From assembly GCA_019828595.1 (NCBI GenBank), contig JAHQRK010000010.1, positions 496,001 through 560,000 of the forward strand: DNA of 64,000 nucleotides, written 5' to 3'. Source of the stretch: Aphanomyces cochlioides. Its lineage: Eukaryota > Oomycota > Saprolegniomycetes > Saprolegniales > Verrucalvaceae. Numbering within the stretch: position 1 is the stretch's first letter; the number at the start of each line of letters is the position of its first letter. The notes under the pieces are model-generated. The model was given only the letters and a program-made list of their open reading frames with translations. It had not been told where the DNA came from and made no database searches. This document shows positions 43,815-53,525 of the stretch, piece by piece. The translations under genes and the position numbers were made by a program.

Positions 43815-44248
43815 AAGAATCAAATCTTTTTCTATTCCATGCATCTTCATCAACTTCATCTCCAACAGACCTTGACATGCATCTTTTCCTTCAACCCTCT
43901 ACACCCCCTTGACCCCCAAACCCTTCACCCCGACGTCTGTAAACCCTCCTTTTAGTAAACCCTTCAACCCCAAATGTTTTAAACCCTTCAACCCTTCAGT
44001 GATGAGTGATGAACTCTTATAGCTGACGCAAAGCACATGCCACGCTCCTTTCGATGTCGTTCGCGTGGTACACTCCAATAGAATGGAGCCCTTCTAACTA
44101 GCTAGATATGGCTTGATGGCCTTGAGATGGTGATGGTTTGGTCGTCACATTCTATTGTAGTCAAAGAGATCTTCCGATTAACTGTCGGATGCCAGTTAAG
44201 TTTCTATTCTTCCACGACAGAGAACGAGACCCAGATTCCATCGCCAAC
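43815..44248. other. Intergenic with C-rich AAACCCTTCAACCC-type repeats
   Basis: Between about 43890 and 44005 the plus strand is strongly C-biased and repeats the phrase AAACCCTTCAACCC with variations, spaced irregularly. It resembles a degenerate telomere-like or minisatellite tract. It lies between the kinase stop codon and the Tvp15-like gene. Confidence 0.45.
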
Positions 44249-44883
44249 ATGCACGGACAGAACGAGGATGACTTGAAAGAGCCGCTTGTGGAGGAAGGGC
44301 AGACCGTGCGAATGCCAATGGAGAAACCAGTACCGACCAAGTCGATCAACGTCCCGTACGCGCAATCGGCTGGACCGAATCCATACGCTGTCCCGCAGTA
44401 CGATCCCTCCGACAGCTTTTCGGGCAACTGGCCAGAAGCACCGACTGCCGCGACGCGATCGAATCTGTCTCCTCTAGGCGCACGCTTGGATGTCTGGGTC
44501 AGTGGTCTCTACACTGTCGTGGCCGGCCTCACTGTGATTCAAGGCTTTGGCATCATGTTACACATGTCGATCAGCTCTGGTACGACTTCCACCACGAAAT
44601 GACCTTCACTGAGCGGCTTGTAGTGATCTTGGGCGCATATTTGATGGCGTTCGGTGCTGGCTTGGTGCTGTATGACTTGAAGAGTGTCGTGTTTGGTCTC
44701 CAAGTGGACGTTTGGTTTCCATTCTTGGGCAATTACTTGGGTCGAGGCTTTGCGCTGCTCTTCCTCTTTGCCCTCAATGCCCAGAACTTTCAGTTCTTCC
44801 AGTTACCCGCTTGGATTCAATTCATTGAAGGCATTGGTGCGATGATGCATTTTGCAATCTTTATGACCACGCAACCTCAGTAA
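44249..44883 (+). CDS. COPI-associated / Tvp15-like Golgi membrane protein
   Basis: Two exons (44249-44579 and 44624-44883) with a 44-nt intron give 196 residues. The N-terminal 75 residues are acidic and Pro-rich, probably cytosolic. Four hydrophobic segments follow: LYTVVAGLTVIQGFGIML, VILGAYLMAFGAGLVLYDL, a segment with LGRGFALLFLFALNA, and GIGAMMHFAIFM. The four-helix layout with the LGRG turn matches the COPI_assoc (Tvp15) family, found with COPI coats and in Golgi/endosome membranes. The ATG at 44249 was chosen; an upstream in-frame ATG at 44189 is possible. Confidence 0.7.
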
Positions 44884-45049
44884 AGCTCCAGTTTCCTAAT
44901 ATATATCAACTTGTTGCATGGAAGTCAGCATACATTGCAATGTCAATCAGTTTGGCCCACTGCTGCGGTGGATCAACGGTGGAACTAGAAGCAAAGAAGA
45001 CGAAAAGAGAAATATGCCATCATGTATGCACATTGTTAGACATATTGGC

Positions 45050-48000
45050 TTAGAAACCAAAGAAGCTAGCAAGCCAAGATTGAACAGAGGGGGGCTCGTT
45101 GATGCCGTCAGCGCGCTCAGACTCAGAAGAAAGAGCAGTCGAAGATTTCTTCAAGTAGTGTCCAGGTGAAGTTGTCGTAGAAGCATGCCACAGTGGAGTT
45201 GTGGTGGGACTCGACGGAGTTGTGCAAGGACGACTCGAAGTTGTTTGGGGTGCTATAGACGAAGTCGACTGGGGTGTCGACGTAGGGTAAAACGTTCGAG
45301 TACCCGTAGGAGTTGGTACTGGAGTTCCAACCGGGGTAGCAGCAGGCGTAGCCTTGGGAGTCGCAATTGGAGTGGCAGCAGGAGTGGCAGCAGGAGTGGC
45401 AGCAGGGGTGGCTTTAGGAGTGGCAGCTGGAGTTCCAACCGGGGTAGCAGCAGGCGTAGCCTTGGGAGTCGCAATTGGAGTGGCAGCAGGAGTGGCAGCA
45501 GGAGTGGCAGCAGGGGTGGCTTTAGGAGTGGCAGCTGGAGTTCCAACCGGGGTAGCAGCAGGCGTAGCCTTGGGAGTCGCAATTGGAGTGGCAGCAGGAG
45601 TGGCAGCAGGAGTGGCAGCAGGGGTGGCTTTAGGAGTGGGAGCTGGAGTTCCAACCGGGGTAGCAGCAGGCGTAGCCTTGGGAGTCGCAATTGGAGTGGC
45701 AGCAGGAGTGGCAGCAGGGGTGGCTTTAGGAGTGGCAGCTGGAGTTCCAACCGGGGTAGCAGCAGGCGTAGCCTTGGGAGTCGCAATTGGAGTGGCAGCA
45801 GGAGTGGCAGCAGGAGTGGCAGCAGGGGTGGCTTTAGGAGTGGCAGCTGGAGTTCCAACCGGGGTAGCAGCAGGCGTAGCCTTGGGAGTCGCAATTGGAG
45901 TGGCAGCAGGAGTGGCAGCAGGAGTGGCAGCAGGGGTGGCTTTAGGAGTGGCAGCTGGAGTTCCAACCGGGGTAGCAGCAGGCGTAGCCTTGGGAGTCGC
46001 AATTGGAGTGGCAGCAGGAGTGGCAGCAGGAGTGGCAGCAGGGGTGGCTTTAGGAGTGGCAGCTGGAGTTCCAACCGGGGTAGCAGCAGGCGTAGCCTTG
46101 GGAGTCGCAATTGGAGTGGCAGCAGGAGTGGCAGCAGGAGTGGCAGCAGGGGTGGCTTTAGGAGTGGCAGCTGGAGTTCCAACCGGGGTAGCAGCAGGCG
46201 TAGCCTTGGGAGTCGCAATTGGAGTGGCAGCAGGAGTGGCAGCAGGGGTGGCAGCAGGGGTGGCTTTAGGAGTGGCAGCTGGAGTTCCAACCGGGGTAGC
46301 AGCAGGCGTAGCCTTGGGAGTCGCAATTGGAGTGGCAGCAGGAGTGGCAGCAGGAGTGGCAGCAGGAGTGGCAGCAGGGGTGGCTTTAGGAGTGGCAGCT
46401 GGAGTTCCAACCGGGGTAGCAGCAGGCGTAGCCTTGGGAGTCGCAATTGGAGTGGCAGCAGGAGTGGCAGCAGGAGTGGCAGCAGGGGTGGCTTTAGGAG
46501 TGGCAGCTGGAGTTCCAACCGGGGTAGCAGCAGGCGTAGCCTTGGGAGTCGCAATTGGAGTGGCAGCAGGAGTGGCAGCAGGAGTGGCAGCAGGGGTGGC
46601 TTTAGGAGTGGCAGCTGGAGTTCCAACCGGGGTAGCAGCAGGCGTAGCCTTGGGAGTCGCAATTGGAGTGGCAGCAGGAGTGGCAGCAGGAGTGGCAGCA
46701 GGGGTGGCTTTAGGAGTGGCAGCTGGAGTTCCAACCGGGGTAGCAGCAGGCGTAGCCTTGGGAGTCGCAATTGGAGTGGCAGCAGGAGTGGCAGCAGGAG
46801 TGGCAGCAGGGGTGGCTTTAGGAGTAGCAGCTGGAGTTCCAACCGGGGTAGCAGCAGGCGTAGCCTTGGGAGTCGCAATTGGAGTGGCAGCAGGAGTGGC
46901 AGCAGGAGTGGCAGCAGGGGTGGCTTTAGGAGTGGCAGCTGGAGTTCCAACCGGGGTAGCAGCAGGCGTAGCCTTGGGAGTCGCAATTGGAGTGGCAGCA
47001 GGAGTGGCAGCAGGAGTGGCAGCAGGGGTGGCTTTAGGAGTGGCAGCTGGAGTTCCAACCGGGGTAGCAGCAGGCGTAGCCTTGGGAGTCGCAATTGGAG
47101 TGGCAGCAGGAGTGGCAGCAGGAGTGGCAGCAGGGGTGGCTTTAGGAGTGGCAGCTGGAGTTCCAACCGGGGTAGCAGCAGGCGTAGCCTTGGGAGTCGC
47201 AATTGGAGTGGCAGCAGGAGTGGCAGCAGGAGTGGCAGCAGGGGTGGCTTTAGGAGTGGCAGCTGGAGTTCCAACCGGGGTAGCAGCAGGCGTAGCCTTG
47301 GGAGTCGCAATTGGAGTGGCAGCAGGGGTTGCTTTAGGAGTGGCAGCTGGAGTTCCAACCGGGGTAGCAGCAGGCGTAGCCTTGGGAGTCGCAATTGGAG
47401 TGGCAGCAGGAGTGGCAGCAGGAGTGGCAGCAGGGGTGGCTTTAGGAGTGGCAGCTGGAGTTCCAACCGGGGTAGCAGCAGGCGTAGCCTTGGGAGTCGC
47501 AATTGGAGTGGCAGCAGGAGTGGCAGCAGGAGTGGCAGCAGGGGTGGCTTTAGGAGTGGCAGCTGGAGTTCCAACCGGGGTAGCAGCAGGCGTAGCCTTG
47601 GGAGTCGCAATTGGAGTGGCAGCAGGAGTGGCAGCAGGAGTGGCAGCAGGGGTGGCTTTAGGAGTGGCAGCTGGAGTTCCAACCGGGGTAGCAGCAGGCG
47701 TAGCCTTGGGAGTCGCAATTGGAGTGGCAGCAGGAGTGGCAGCAGGAGTGGCAGCAGGGGTGGCTTTAGGAGTGGCAGCTGGAGTTCCAACCGGGGTAGC
47801 AGCAGGCGTAGCCTTGGGAGTCGCAATTGGAGTGGCAGCAGGAGTGGCAGCAGGAGTGGCAGCAGGGGTGGCTTTAGGAGTGGCAGCTGGAGTTCCAACC
47901 GGGGTAGCAGCAGGCGTAGCCTTGGGAGTCGCAATTGGAGTGGCAGCAGGAGTGGCAGCAGGAGTGGCAGCAGGGGTGGCTTTAGGAGTGGCAGCTGGAG

Positions 48001-49576
48001 TTCCAACCGGGGTAGCAGCAGGCGTAGCCTTGGGAGTCGCAATTGGAGTGGCAGCAGGAGTGGCAGCAGGAGTGGCAGCAGGGGTGGCTTTAGGAGTAGC
48101 AGCTGGAGTTCCAACCGGGGTAGCAGCAGGCGTAGCCTTGGGAGTCGCAATTGGAGTGGCAGCAGGAGTGGCAGCAGGAGTGGCAGCAGGGGTGGCTTTA
48201 GGAGTGGCAGCTGGAGTTCCAACCGGGGTAGCAGCAGGCGTAGCCTTGGGAGTCGCAATTGGAGTGGCAGCAGGAGTGGCAGCAGGAGTGGCAGCAGGGG
48301 TGGCTTTAGGAGTGGCAGCTGGAGTTCCAACCGGGGTAGCAGCAGGCGTAGCCTTGGGAGTCGCAATTGGAGTGGCAGCAGGAGTGGCAGCAGGAGTGGC
48401 AGCAGGGGTGGCTTTAGGAGTGGCAGCTGGAGTTCCAACCGGGGTAGCAGCAGGCGTAGCCTTGGGAGTCGCAATTGGAGTGGCAGCAGGAGTGGCAGCA
48501 GGAGTGGCAGCAGGGGTGGCTTTAGGAGTGGCAGCTGGAGTTCCAACCGGGGTAGCAGCAGGCGTAGCCTTGGGAGTCGCAATTGGAGTGGCAGCAGGAG
48601 TGGCAGCAGGAGTGGCAGCAGGGGTGGCTTTAGGAGTGGCAGCTGGAGTTCCAACCGGGGTAGCAGCAGGCGTAGCCTTGGGAGTCGCAATTGGAGTGGC
48701 AGCAGGGGTTGCTTTAGGAGTGGCAGCTGGAGTTCCAACCGGGGTAGCAGCAGGCGTAGCCTTGGGAGTCGCAATTGGAGTGGCAGCAGGAGTGGCAGCA
48801 GGAGTGGCAGCAGGGGTGGCTTTAGGAGTGGCAGCTGGAGTTCCAACCGGGGTAGCAGCAGGCGTAGCCTTGGGAGTCGCAATTGGAGTGGCAGCAGGAG
48901 TGGCAGCAGGAGTGGCAGCAGGGGTGGCTTTAGGAGTGGCAGCTGGAGTTCCAACCGGGGTAGCAGCAGGCGTAGCCTTGGGAGTCGCAATTGGAGTGGC
49001 AGCAGGAGTGGCAGCAGGAGTGGCAGCAGGGGTGGCTTTAGGAGTGGCAGCTGGAGTTCCAACCGGGGTAGCAGCAGGCGTAGCCTTGGGAGTCGCAATT
49101 GGAGTGGCAGCAGGAGTGGCAGCAGGAGTGGCAGCAGGGGTGGCTTTAGGAGTGGCAGCTGGAGTTCCAACCGGGGTAGCAGCAGGCGTAGCCTTGGGAG
49201 TCGCAATTGGAGTGGCAGCAGGAGTGGCAGCAGGAGTGGCAGCAGGGGTGGCTTTAGGAGTGGCAGCTGGAGTTCCAACCGGGGTAGCAGCAGGCGTAGC
49301 CTTGGGAGTCGCAATTGGAGTGGCAGCAGGAGTGGCAGCAGGAGTGGCAGCAGGGGTGGCTTTAGGAGTGGCAGCTGGAGTTCCAACCGGGGTAGCAGCA
49401 GGCGTAGCCTTGGGAGTCGCAATTGGAGTGGCAGATGGAGTTTGACTTGGTTTGAGAGTTGGATATGCATTGTCGTTGTCGAATGCTACAGATTGATGTT
49501 GTTGTGATGCATTTTTGGATTCGGCTAAGGTAGCAAGGAATAGCGCTGACGCGATGAGTGAGGTGAAGACTTTCAT
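45050..49576 (-). CDS. Secreted Thr/Pro/Ala-repeat (mucin-like) protein
   Basis: A 1508-residue uninterrupted frame. It starts with a clear signal peptide (MKVFTSLIASALFLATLAES), then a short unique segment. About 1375 residues then consist of a 36-residue repeat built from the tripeptide TPA with varied fourth residue (ATPIATPKATPAATPVGTPA). About 38 copies are present, some shortened or lengthened by 4 or more residues. A Ser/Thr-rich unique tail (about 90 residues) ends in SVQSWLASFFGF. The composition predicts heavy O-glycosylation and an extended rod, as in mucin-like cell-wall or surface proteins. No GPI signal is obvious, although the end is hydrophobic. Two other long frames overlap it and are considered artefacts of the repeat. 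Confidence 0.75.
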   Translation of the reverse strand: MKVFTSLIASALFLATLAESKNASQQHQSVAFDNDNAYPTLKPSQTPSATPIATPKATPAATPVGTPAATPKATPAATPAATPAATPIATPKATPAATPVGTPAATPKATPAATPAATPAATPIATPKATPAATPVGTPAATPKATPAATPAATPAATPIATPKATPAATPVGTPAATPKATPAATPAATPAATPIATPKATPAATPVGTPAATPKATPAATPAATPAATPIATPKATPAATPVGTPAATPKATPAATPAATPAATPIATPKATPAATPVGTPAATPKATPAATPIATPKATPAATPVGTPAATPKATPAATPAATPAATPIATPKATPAATPVGTPAATPKATPAATPAATPAATPIATPKATPAATPVGTPAATPKATPAATPAATPAATPIATPKATPAATPVGTPAATPKATPAATPAATPAATPIATPKATPAATPVGTPAATPKATPAATPAATPAATPIATPKATPAATPVGTPAATPKATPAATPAATPAATPIATPKATPAATPVGTPAATPKATPAATPAATPAATPIATPKATPAATPVGTPAATPKATPAATPAATPAATPIATPKATPAATPVGTPAATPKATPAATPAATPAATPIATPKATPAATPVGTPAATPKATPAATPAATPAATPIATPKATPAATPVGTPAATPKATPAATPAATPAATPIATPKATPAATPVGTPAATPKATPAATPAATPAATPIATPKATPAATPVGTPAATPKATPAATPIATPKATPAATPVGTPAATPKATPAATPAATPAATPIATPKATPAATPVGTPAATPKATPAATPAATPAATPIATPKATPAATPVGTPAATPKATPAATPAATPAATPIATPKATPAATPVGTPAATPKATPAATPAATPAATPIATPKATPAATPVGTPAATPKATPAATPAATPAATPIATPKATPAATPVGTPAATPKATPAATPAATPAATPIATPKATPAATPVGTPAATPKATPAATPAATPAATPIATPKATPAATPVGTPAATPKATPAATPAATPAATPIATPKATPAATPVGTPAATPKATPAATPAATPAATPAATPIATPKATPAATPVGTPAATPKATPAATPAATPAATPIATPKATPAATPVGTPAATPKATPAATPAATPAATPIATPKATPAATPVGTPAATPKATPAATPAATPAATPIATPKATPAATPVGTPAATPKATPAATPAATPAATPIATPKATPAATPVGTPAATPKATPAATPAATPAATPIATPKATPAATPVGTPAATPKATPAATPAATPIATPKATPAATPVGTPAPTPKATPAATPAATPAATPIATPKATPAATPVGTPAATPKATPAATPAATPAATPIATPKATPAATPVGTPAATPKATPAATPAATPAATPIATPKATPAATPVGTPVPTPTGTRTFYPTSTPQSTSSIAPQTTSSRPCTTPSSPTTTPLWHASTTTSPGHYLKKSSTALSSESERADGINEPPSVQSWLASFFGF
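45310..49440 (-). repeat. Coding minisatellite, 108-bp unit, about 38 copies
   Basis: The DNA repeats almost perfectly with a 108-bp period; identical lines recur every 540 bp (five units). Each unit carries nested 9- and 12-bp subrepeats (GGAGTGGCAGCA). Shortened units lie near 45690-45720, 47320-47335 and 48700-48715, and lengthened ones near 46340-46380. Near-identity between units implies recent homogenisation. Confidence 0.95.
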
Positions 49577-50013
49577 GGGTGACAGAGTCTTTTGCGTCGG
49601 AGGTGAAATCCGTGAGTGGAGTGTATTCCAGGCATCAATGCCATGAGATGTTCTTGTCGACCTTCACCTTCAACAAGACGCAAAATTGTAATTGCGTCGG
49701 CAATAGTAATGCTATGATGCTTTGCCCTTAGCATTGCTGGCATGGTTGTGGTTGTGGTCAACGCTTGTTGCTTGGTACGAAGAACTGTATCGACACCATA
49801 TTTGCGTTTCATCTTGGTTGTTTGGTGTCTGTGAATTCCAACAATCACTGCACATGGCGACAGCTTCAAGGTGATATACGCATCTGGTAATCGATGCAAA
49901 CTACAAGCAATACTTGTGTACTCTGCGGGACCAATGCTGGATGTGGCGTACCTACTCGCGCCACGCATTACTTGCGGGCATAGAGTTCTTTCAATGAGAT
50001 ACGACTTGTCCAC
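49573..50013 (-). CDS. Open frame of unclear status upstream of the repeat protein
   Basis: A 146-codon frame begins MDKSYLIERTLCPQV and ends FHLRRKRLCHP, with its TGA overlapping the ATG of the repeat-protein gene (ATGA). No domain is recognisable. It could be a small gene, an upstream frame in the 5' leader, or chance. Overlapping stop and start codons are unusual for two nuclear genes. Confidence 0.25.
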   Translation of the reverse strand: MDKSYLIERTLCPQVMRGASRYATSSIGPAEYTSIACSLHRLPDAYITLKLSPCAVIVGIHRHQTTKMKRKYGVDTVLRTKQQALTTTTTMPAMLRAKHHSITIADAITILRLVEGEGRQEHLMALMPGIHSTHGFHLRRKRLCHP

Positions 50014-50155
50014 TCATCTAGTGGGTGTCAAAGTTCCAACAACAAGGAAGCAACAAGAAAAAATATAGGCCAATTTTAACCAATGAAAATAAGTAGAGAG
50101 TGTCTAATCTGTGAAACCCCCAGCAAGTAGCACTAGACAACAAATCTAAAAACAG

Positions 50156-51421
50156 ATGGTGCGGATCAGTGACCGTCAAGTGCTTCTACAACTGGGCTTG
50201 CTTCACTTGGAGGCAAGACAGCGACAGCGTGTGGCTCGTATACTGTTCAACCTTGAAGATAATACTGCTGATGACTGTGATGATGTGACTTTTCTTTGGT
50301 TTATGTCAATTCTCTCGCGACGATACTTGAATCCAAGGATACATATCATCCAGCAATCACGATTCCGACACTTTCTCTACAACATTCGTGAGTCCCGTTT
50401 TAAGAAGTTATTTCGAATTGACAGGTCGTCCTTTTGGAGTCTGGTGGACGAATTGACAAATTCGCGTTGCTTTGCTTGCGTGGATGGCAAGATGAAAAAG
50501 CATTGACAGAATATCATCTCTTGGTGTTTTTGTATTATATAGGCACAAATGGCAATGCATGTTCAAATCCTCACATGGCATCATTTTGGATATTGGAAGT
50601 GGCACTGTGGCAAAATATATATATCGTACATTGCAAGCAGTCCTCGGTCTACGGAGTAGACTAATTACATGGCCAAACATTGTCGAATCACAAAAGATTG
50701 CGTCAAAAATCAAGTTAATCTGTGGATTTGAAAATTGTATTGGATATATCGACGGTACTCTATTTCCATTTGAGAACAAACCAACATTGCGTGGAGAGGA
50801 TTATTATTCCAGGAAGGGGTGCTATGCTGTCGCTGGCCAAATTGCATGTGATGAACGTGGAGTAATTCGGGATATTTTTACAGGTTGGGCTGGATCTACT
50901 CATGATAATCGAATTTGGAGAAACTGCAACTACATCTCAAATGGGAAGAATATTTCAGCCCAAGTCAATATCTTCTAGGAGATTCAGCTTATAAGCCGTC
51001 TCGACAGCTTGTCCCTGCGTTTAAGGCGTCACCTCATCAACGAATGCCTCCAATGAAAGAATATTTTAATACTCAACTGGCAAAAGGGAGAATAAAAGCC
51101 GAGCATTGTATAGGAATGCTGAAAGGTCGTTTCCAGCATCTCAAACGTATCAGAAGACAAGTCGATGGAAAAGAATCAATGATAGGAGTGATCCAAATTA
51201 TTCTTGCCTCATGTATATTGCACAATTTTCTCCTGCGAAAACATGATGTTGTGCCTGATGACTGGATAGAAACACAAACGAATTGTTATTGCAATGCTGA
51301 CGTCAGGGGTTGTATTACGTGCTTCCCATCTAGTGATATTGATGTAATGGACGGTATTATCGACGACAACACACGAAGGATGGCGTCTTTGGAGACCATT
51401 CTTGAGGGGTCGATGTTTTGA
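50156..51421 (+). pseudogene. PIF/Harbinger transposase, broken by frameshifts
   Basis: Four pieces in shifting frames align end to end with a DDE_Tnp_4 transposase. 50156-50500 gives the N-terminal region (SRFKKLFRIDRSSFWSLVDE). 50500-50590 reads TEYHLLVFLYYIGTNGNACS. 50590-50955 carries the first catalytic Asp in CIGYIDGTLFPF, then GEDYYSRKGCYAVAGQI and TGWAGSTHDNRIW. 50955-51421 carries the second Asp in YLLGDSAYKPS and the Glu in KGRIKAEHCIGMLKGRF. The breaks near 50500, 50590 and 50955 have no intron-like sequence. The catalytic residues are intact, so decay is recent. Confidence 0.78.
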
Positions 51422-52010
51422 ACGTGCTTTGCGTAGATAAACAATGTTAATGTAAAGATTGAATTGATTCTACAATTGGAAATGAATTTATTATGCTACT
51501 TACGCAAATTGACATCATTATTACCTTTGGAATCACTACAGAGGGCACATGTAGTCAATTCCTTCCTCAGACAAGCCGTCAATTACATTTGCGTCGCGTT
51601 TCACTTCTTTTCTCCATGCCTTGAATTTTTTGCTTTTTTTCAAAATTCCTAATGTTTTCGGCAACTCTCAATTCCAGGATATCCTTATTCAATTTGGACT
51701 CATCTGCAAGACGCTGGTCACCTTGCAAATCAAGTTGAAGTCGATTTTCGTCATTATCACAATTCACTCGAATTTCCTCTTGTATGTTTAGTCTACTAAG
51801 CTCTTAGGAATGAATATGACAAGTAATGATAAAATCTTACTTCGTCATGTCGTAAACTGCATGATTGACGGGTAATCTCATCCCAGTCGTCAATTTGGCT
51901 TTTATCTCACACCTTTTCCTTTGGCTATTCGAATTTTGGTTTGGTCTATGCTCTCTGATGTTTTAATTTTTTGACGAGTTCTTTTCCGAATCACACTCAT
52001 CGTCGCTGGT
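51350..52010 (-). pseudogene. Degenerate partial duplicate of the Myb/SANT-like gene 3' end
   Basis: This copy closely parallels 52030-52800. Both contain the AATGAATTTATT...CTACTTA phrase and the coiled-coil coding segment (here LADESKLNKDILELRVAE, there LAEESKLNKEILELKAAE). The duplicate also includes the last codons of the transposase (DDNTRRMAS region, about 51363 against 52038). Stop codons break its frame, so it is a pseudogene. Confidence 0.65.
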
Positions 52011-52307
52011 ACTAAGCATCTCACCATAGTATTCGTCGACGACACAAGGAGGATGTCGTGTATGGAGAATATTCTCGAGGGGTCAAATTTTTGAAAACTA
52101 CGTATTCATAAACCATATTAATGCAGTGATTTAATCTAGAGAATGATATCGCTTGGTAAATCGTTACTCTACTTGAGGGGAATTGCTCCAAGGACAGACA
52201 TTTGAGACTCAACCAATGACAACAACTTTGACAAAAGGCAGAAACAATGGCAAATGAATTTATTGTGCTACTTATGCAAATTGAAATCACTATAGAGTTT
52301 GGAATTA

Positions 52308-53280
52308 CTACAGAGGGCACACATAGTCGATTTCTTCCTCGAACCAGCCGTCGCTTTTAAGCCTGCGACGCGTTTCAACGATTTTCATTCGTTTCTCCAT
52401 GCCTTGTATTTCTTTCTTGTATTCAAAATCCCACACGGTTTCTGCCGCTTTTAATTCAAGGATCTCCTTATTCAATTTTGACTCTTCAGCAAGACGCTGC
52501 TCACGTTGCATTTCTAGCTGAAGTCTCTTTTCGTCAATGTCACGCTTCATACGAATTTCCTCTTCTTTTTGTTTAATCTATTAAAAGTAAAGAAACTAAA
52601 TTGGAATGATTATTATGAAATCTTACTTCATCTTGTCGTAAACTGTATGATTGACGGGTGATCTCAGTCCAATCATCAATTTTGGCTTGCATCGCACTCC
52701 TCTTCCTTTGACTATTTGAAGTTGATATTGTCGATGCATCCAGTTGTTTAGTTTTTTTCGACGGGGTGTTTTTGGCATCACACTCATCTTCACTGTCACT
52801 AAGAATCTCGCCATTACATTGGTTGTCAAGCTGTTCACTTGTGACTAAAGGCTGTGTTGACGCCCGACCACGCATCACTTCATCTAGTTCAAAAAAGTAG
52901 GGGCACCGACGCTTAAGTTCATTTTTAATTGAGTCTTCGTCTTCAATGCCTTGACCGGTGTGCTCTCTCCATTCTCGAGCTTCACGGTAAGACGACTCAA
53001 TGGATGAAATTTTGGCCAAGACGTCTTTTGGATTGCGATTATGTATGCCATTTTGAATCATTATGCGCACAATTTCGCCTGCAAGCGAGGATTTTGTTGC
53101 TCCAGAGTGTTTATCACCTCCACGCCATTTGACATAGTTAGTCTCGTTACTAAGCCAACTAATTAAGATGTCCATACTGGATTTACCGCCGTCGATGCCA
53201 TCAGTTTGCCACATTACGCGCTTGCCTTTCACAGTGGATCGTTGTCTTGCCGAAGCCATGTTTGCCTGACCCGTCGGCAA
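52308..53280 (-). CDS. Myb/SANT-like DNA-binding protein with coiled coil (Harbinger partner type)
   Basis: Two exons (53280-52627 and 52577-52308) with a 49-nt intron give 307 residues. The N-terminal domain reads MDILISWLSNETNYVKWRGG, SSLAGEIVRIMIQNG and RNPKDVLAKISSIESSYREA, a trihelix/SANT-like fold. A middle acidic region (SDSEDECDAKN) and Lys-rich stretch follow, then a long coiled coil (EEEIRMKRDIDEKRLQLEM, LAEESKLNKEILELKAAE). Harbinger elements usually carry such a second protein that helps the transposase enter the nucleus and bind DNA. The frame is intact although the neighbouring transposase is broken. An alternative ATG is at 53259. Confidence 0.65.
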
Positions 53281-53525
53281 CGGTTAAGGGCACACCCGTC
53301 CACCAATCACATTCGTTTTCTCCGAAACATTATACTTTTTCCACAAGAAGGGTAACCTGTAAAACCTATTATTGTCGAATTGCCACACAGTTTCTCCAGT
53401 CGATTATTTTTCAAAAAATCACAAGACGATTGTGGATGTAGTTGTACTATAGTGGGTGTCAAAGTAACAACAAGATGAAATCAACAAATTAGAAAAGGGA
53501 TTTGATTGGTCAAAATCTACTTGCC

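Larger units (their letters stand above)
50015..53525. mobile_element. Harbinger-like element region flanked by direct repeats
   Basis: A decayed Harbinger transposase (plus) and a Myb/SANT-like gene (minus) face each other. The phrase TAGTGGGTGTCAAAGT followed by an AACAACAA run occurs at about 50023 and again at about 53452 in the same orientation. GGGTGTC-type ends fit a PIF/Harbinger terminus, but a matching inverted copy was not found, so these may be left ends of two elements. The interior contains a tandem duplication (see 51350-52800). Confidence 0.45.

Noticed and set aside
43890..44010. CRISPR-like array or true telomere
   Set aside because: Repeat units are irregular in length and sequence with no spacers, and the tract is internal.
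45185..49507. Plus-strand frames of 1440 and 1363 codons and a second minus frame of 1405 codons in the repeat array
   Set aside because: They consist only of the 108-bp repeat read in other frames and lack a signal peptide or unique domains; the frame with a signal peptide and unique ends is preferred.
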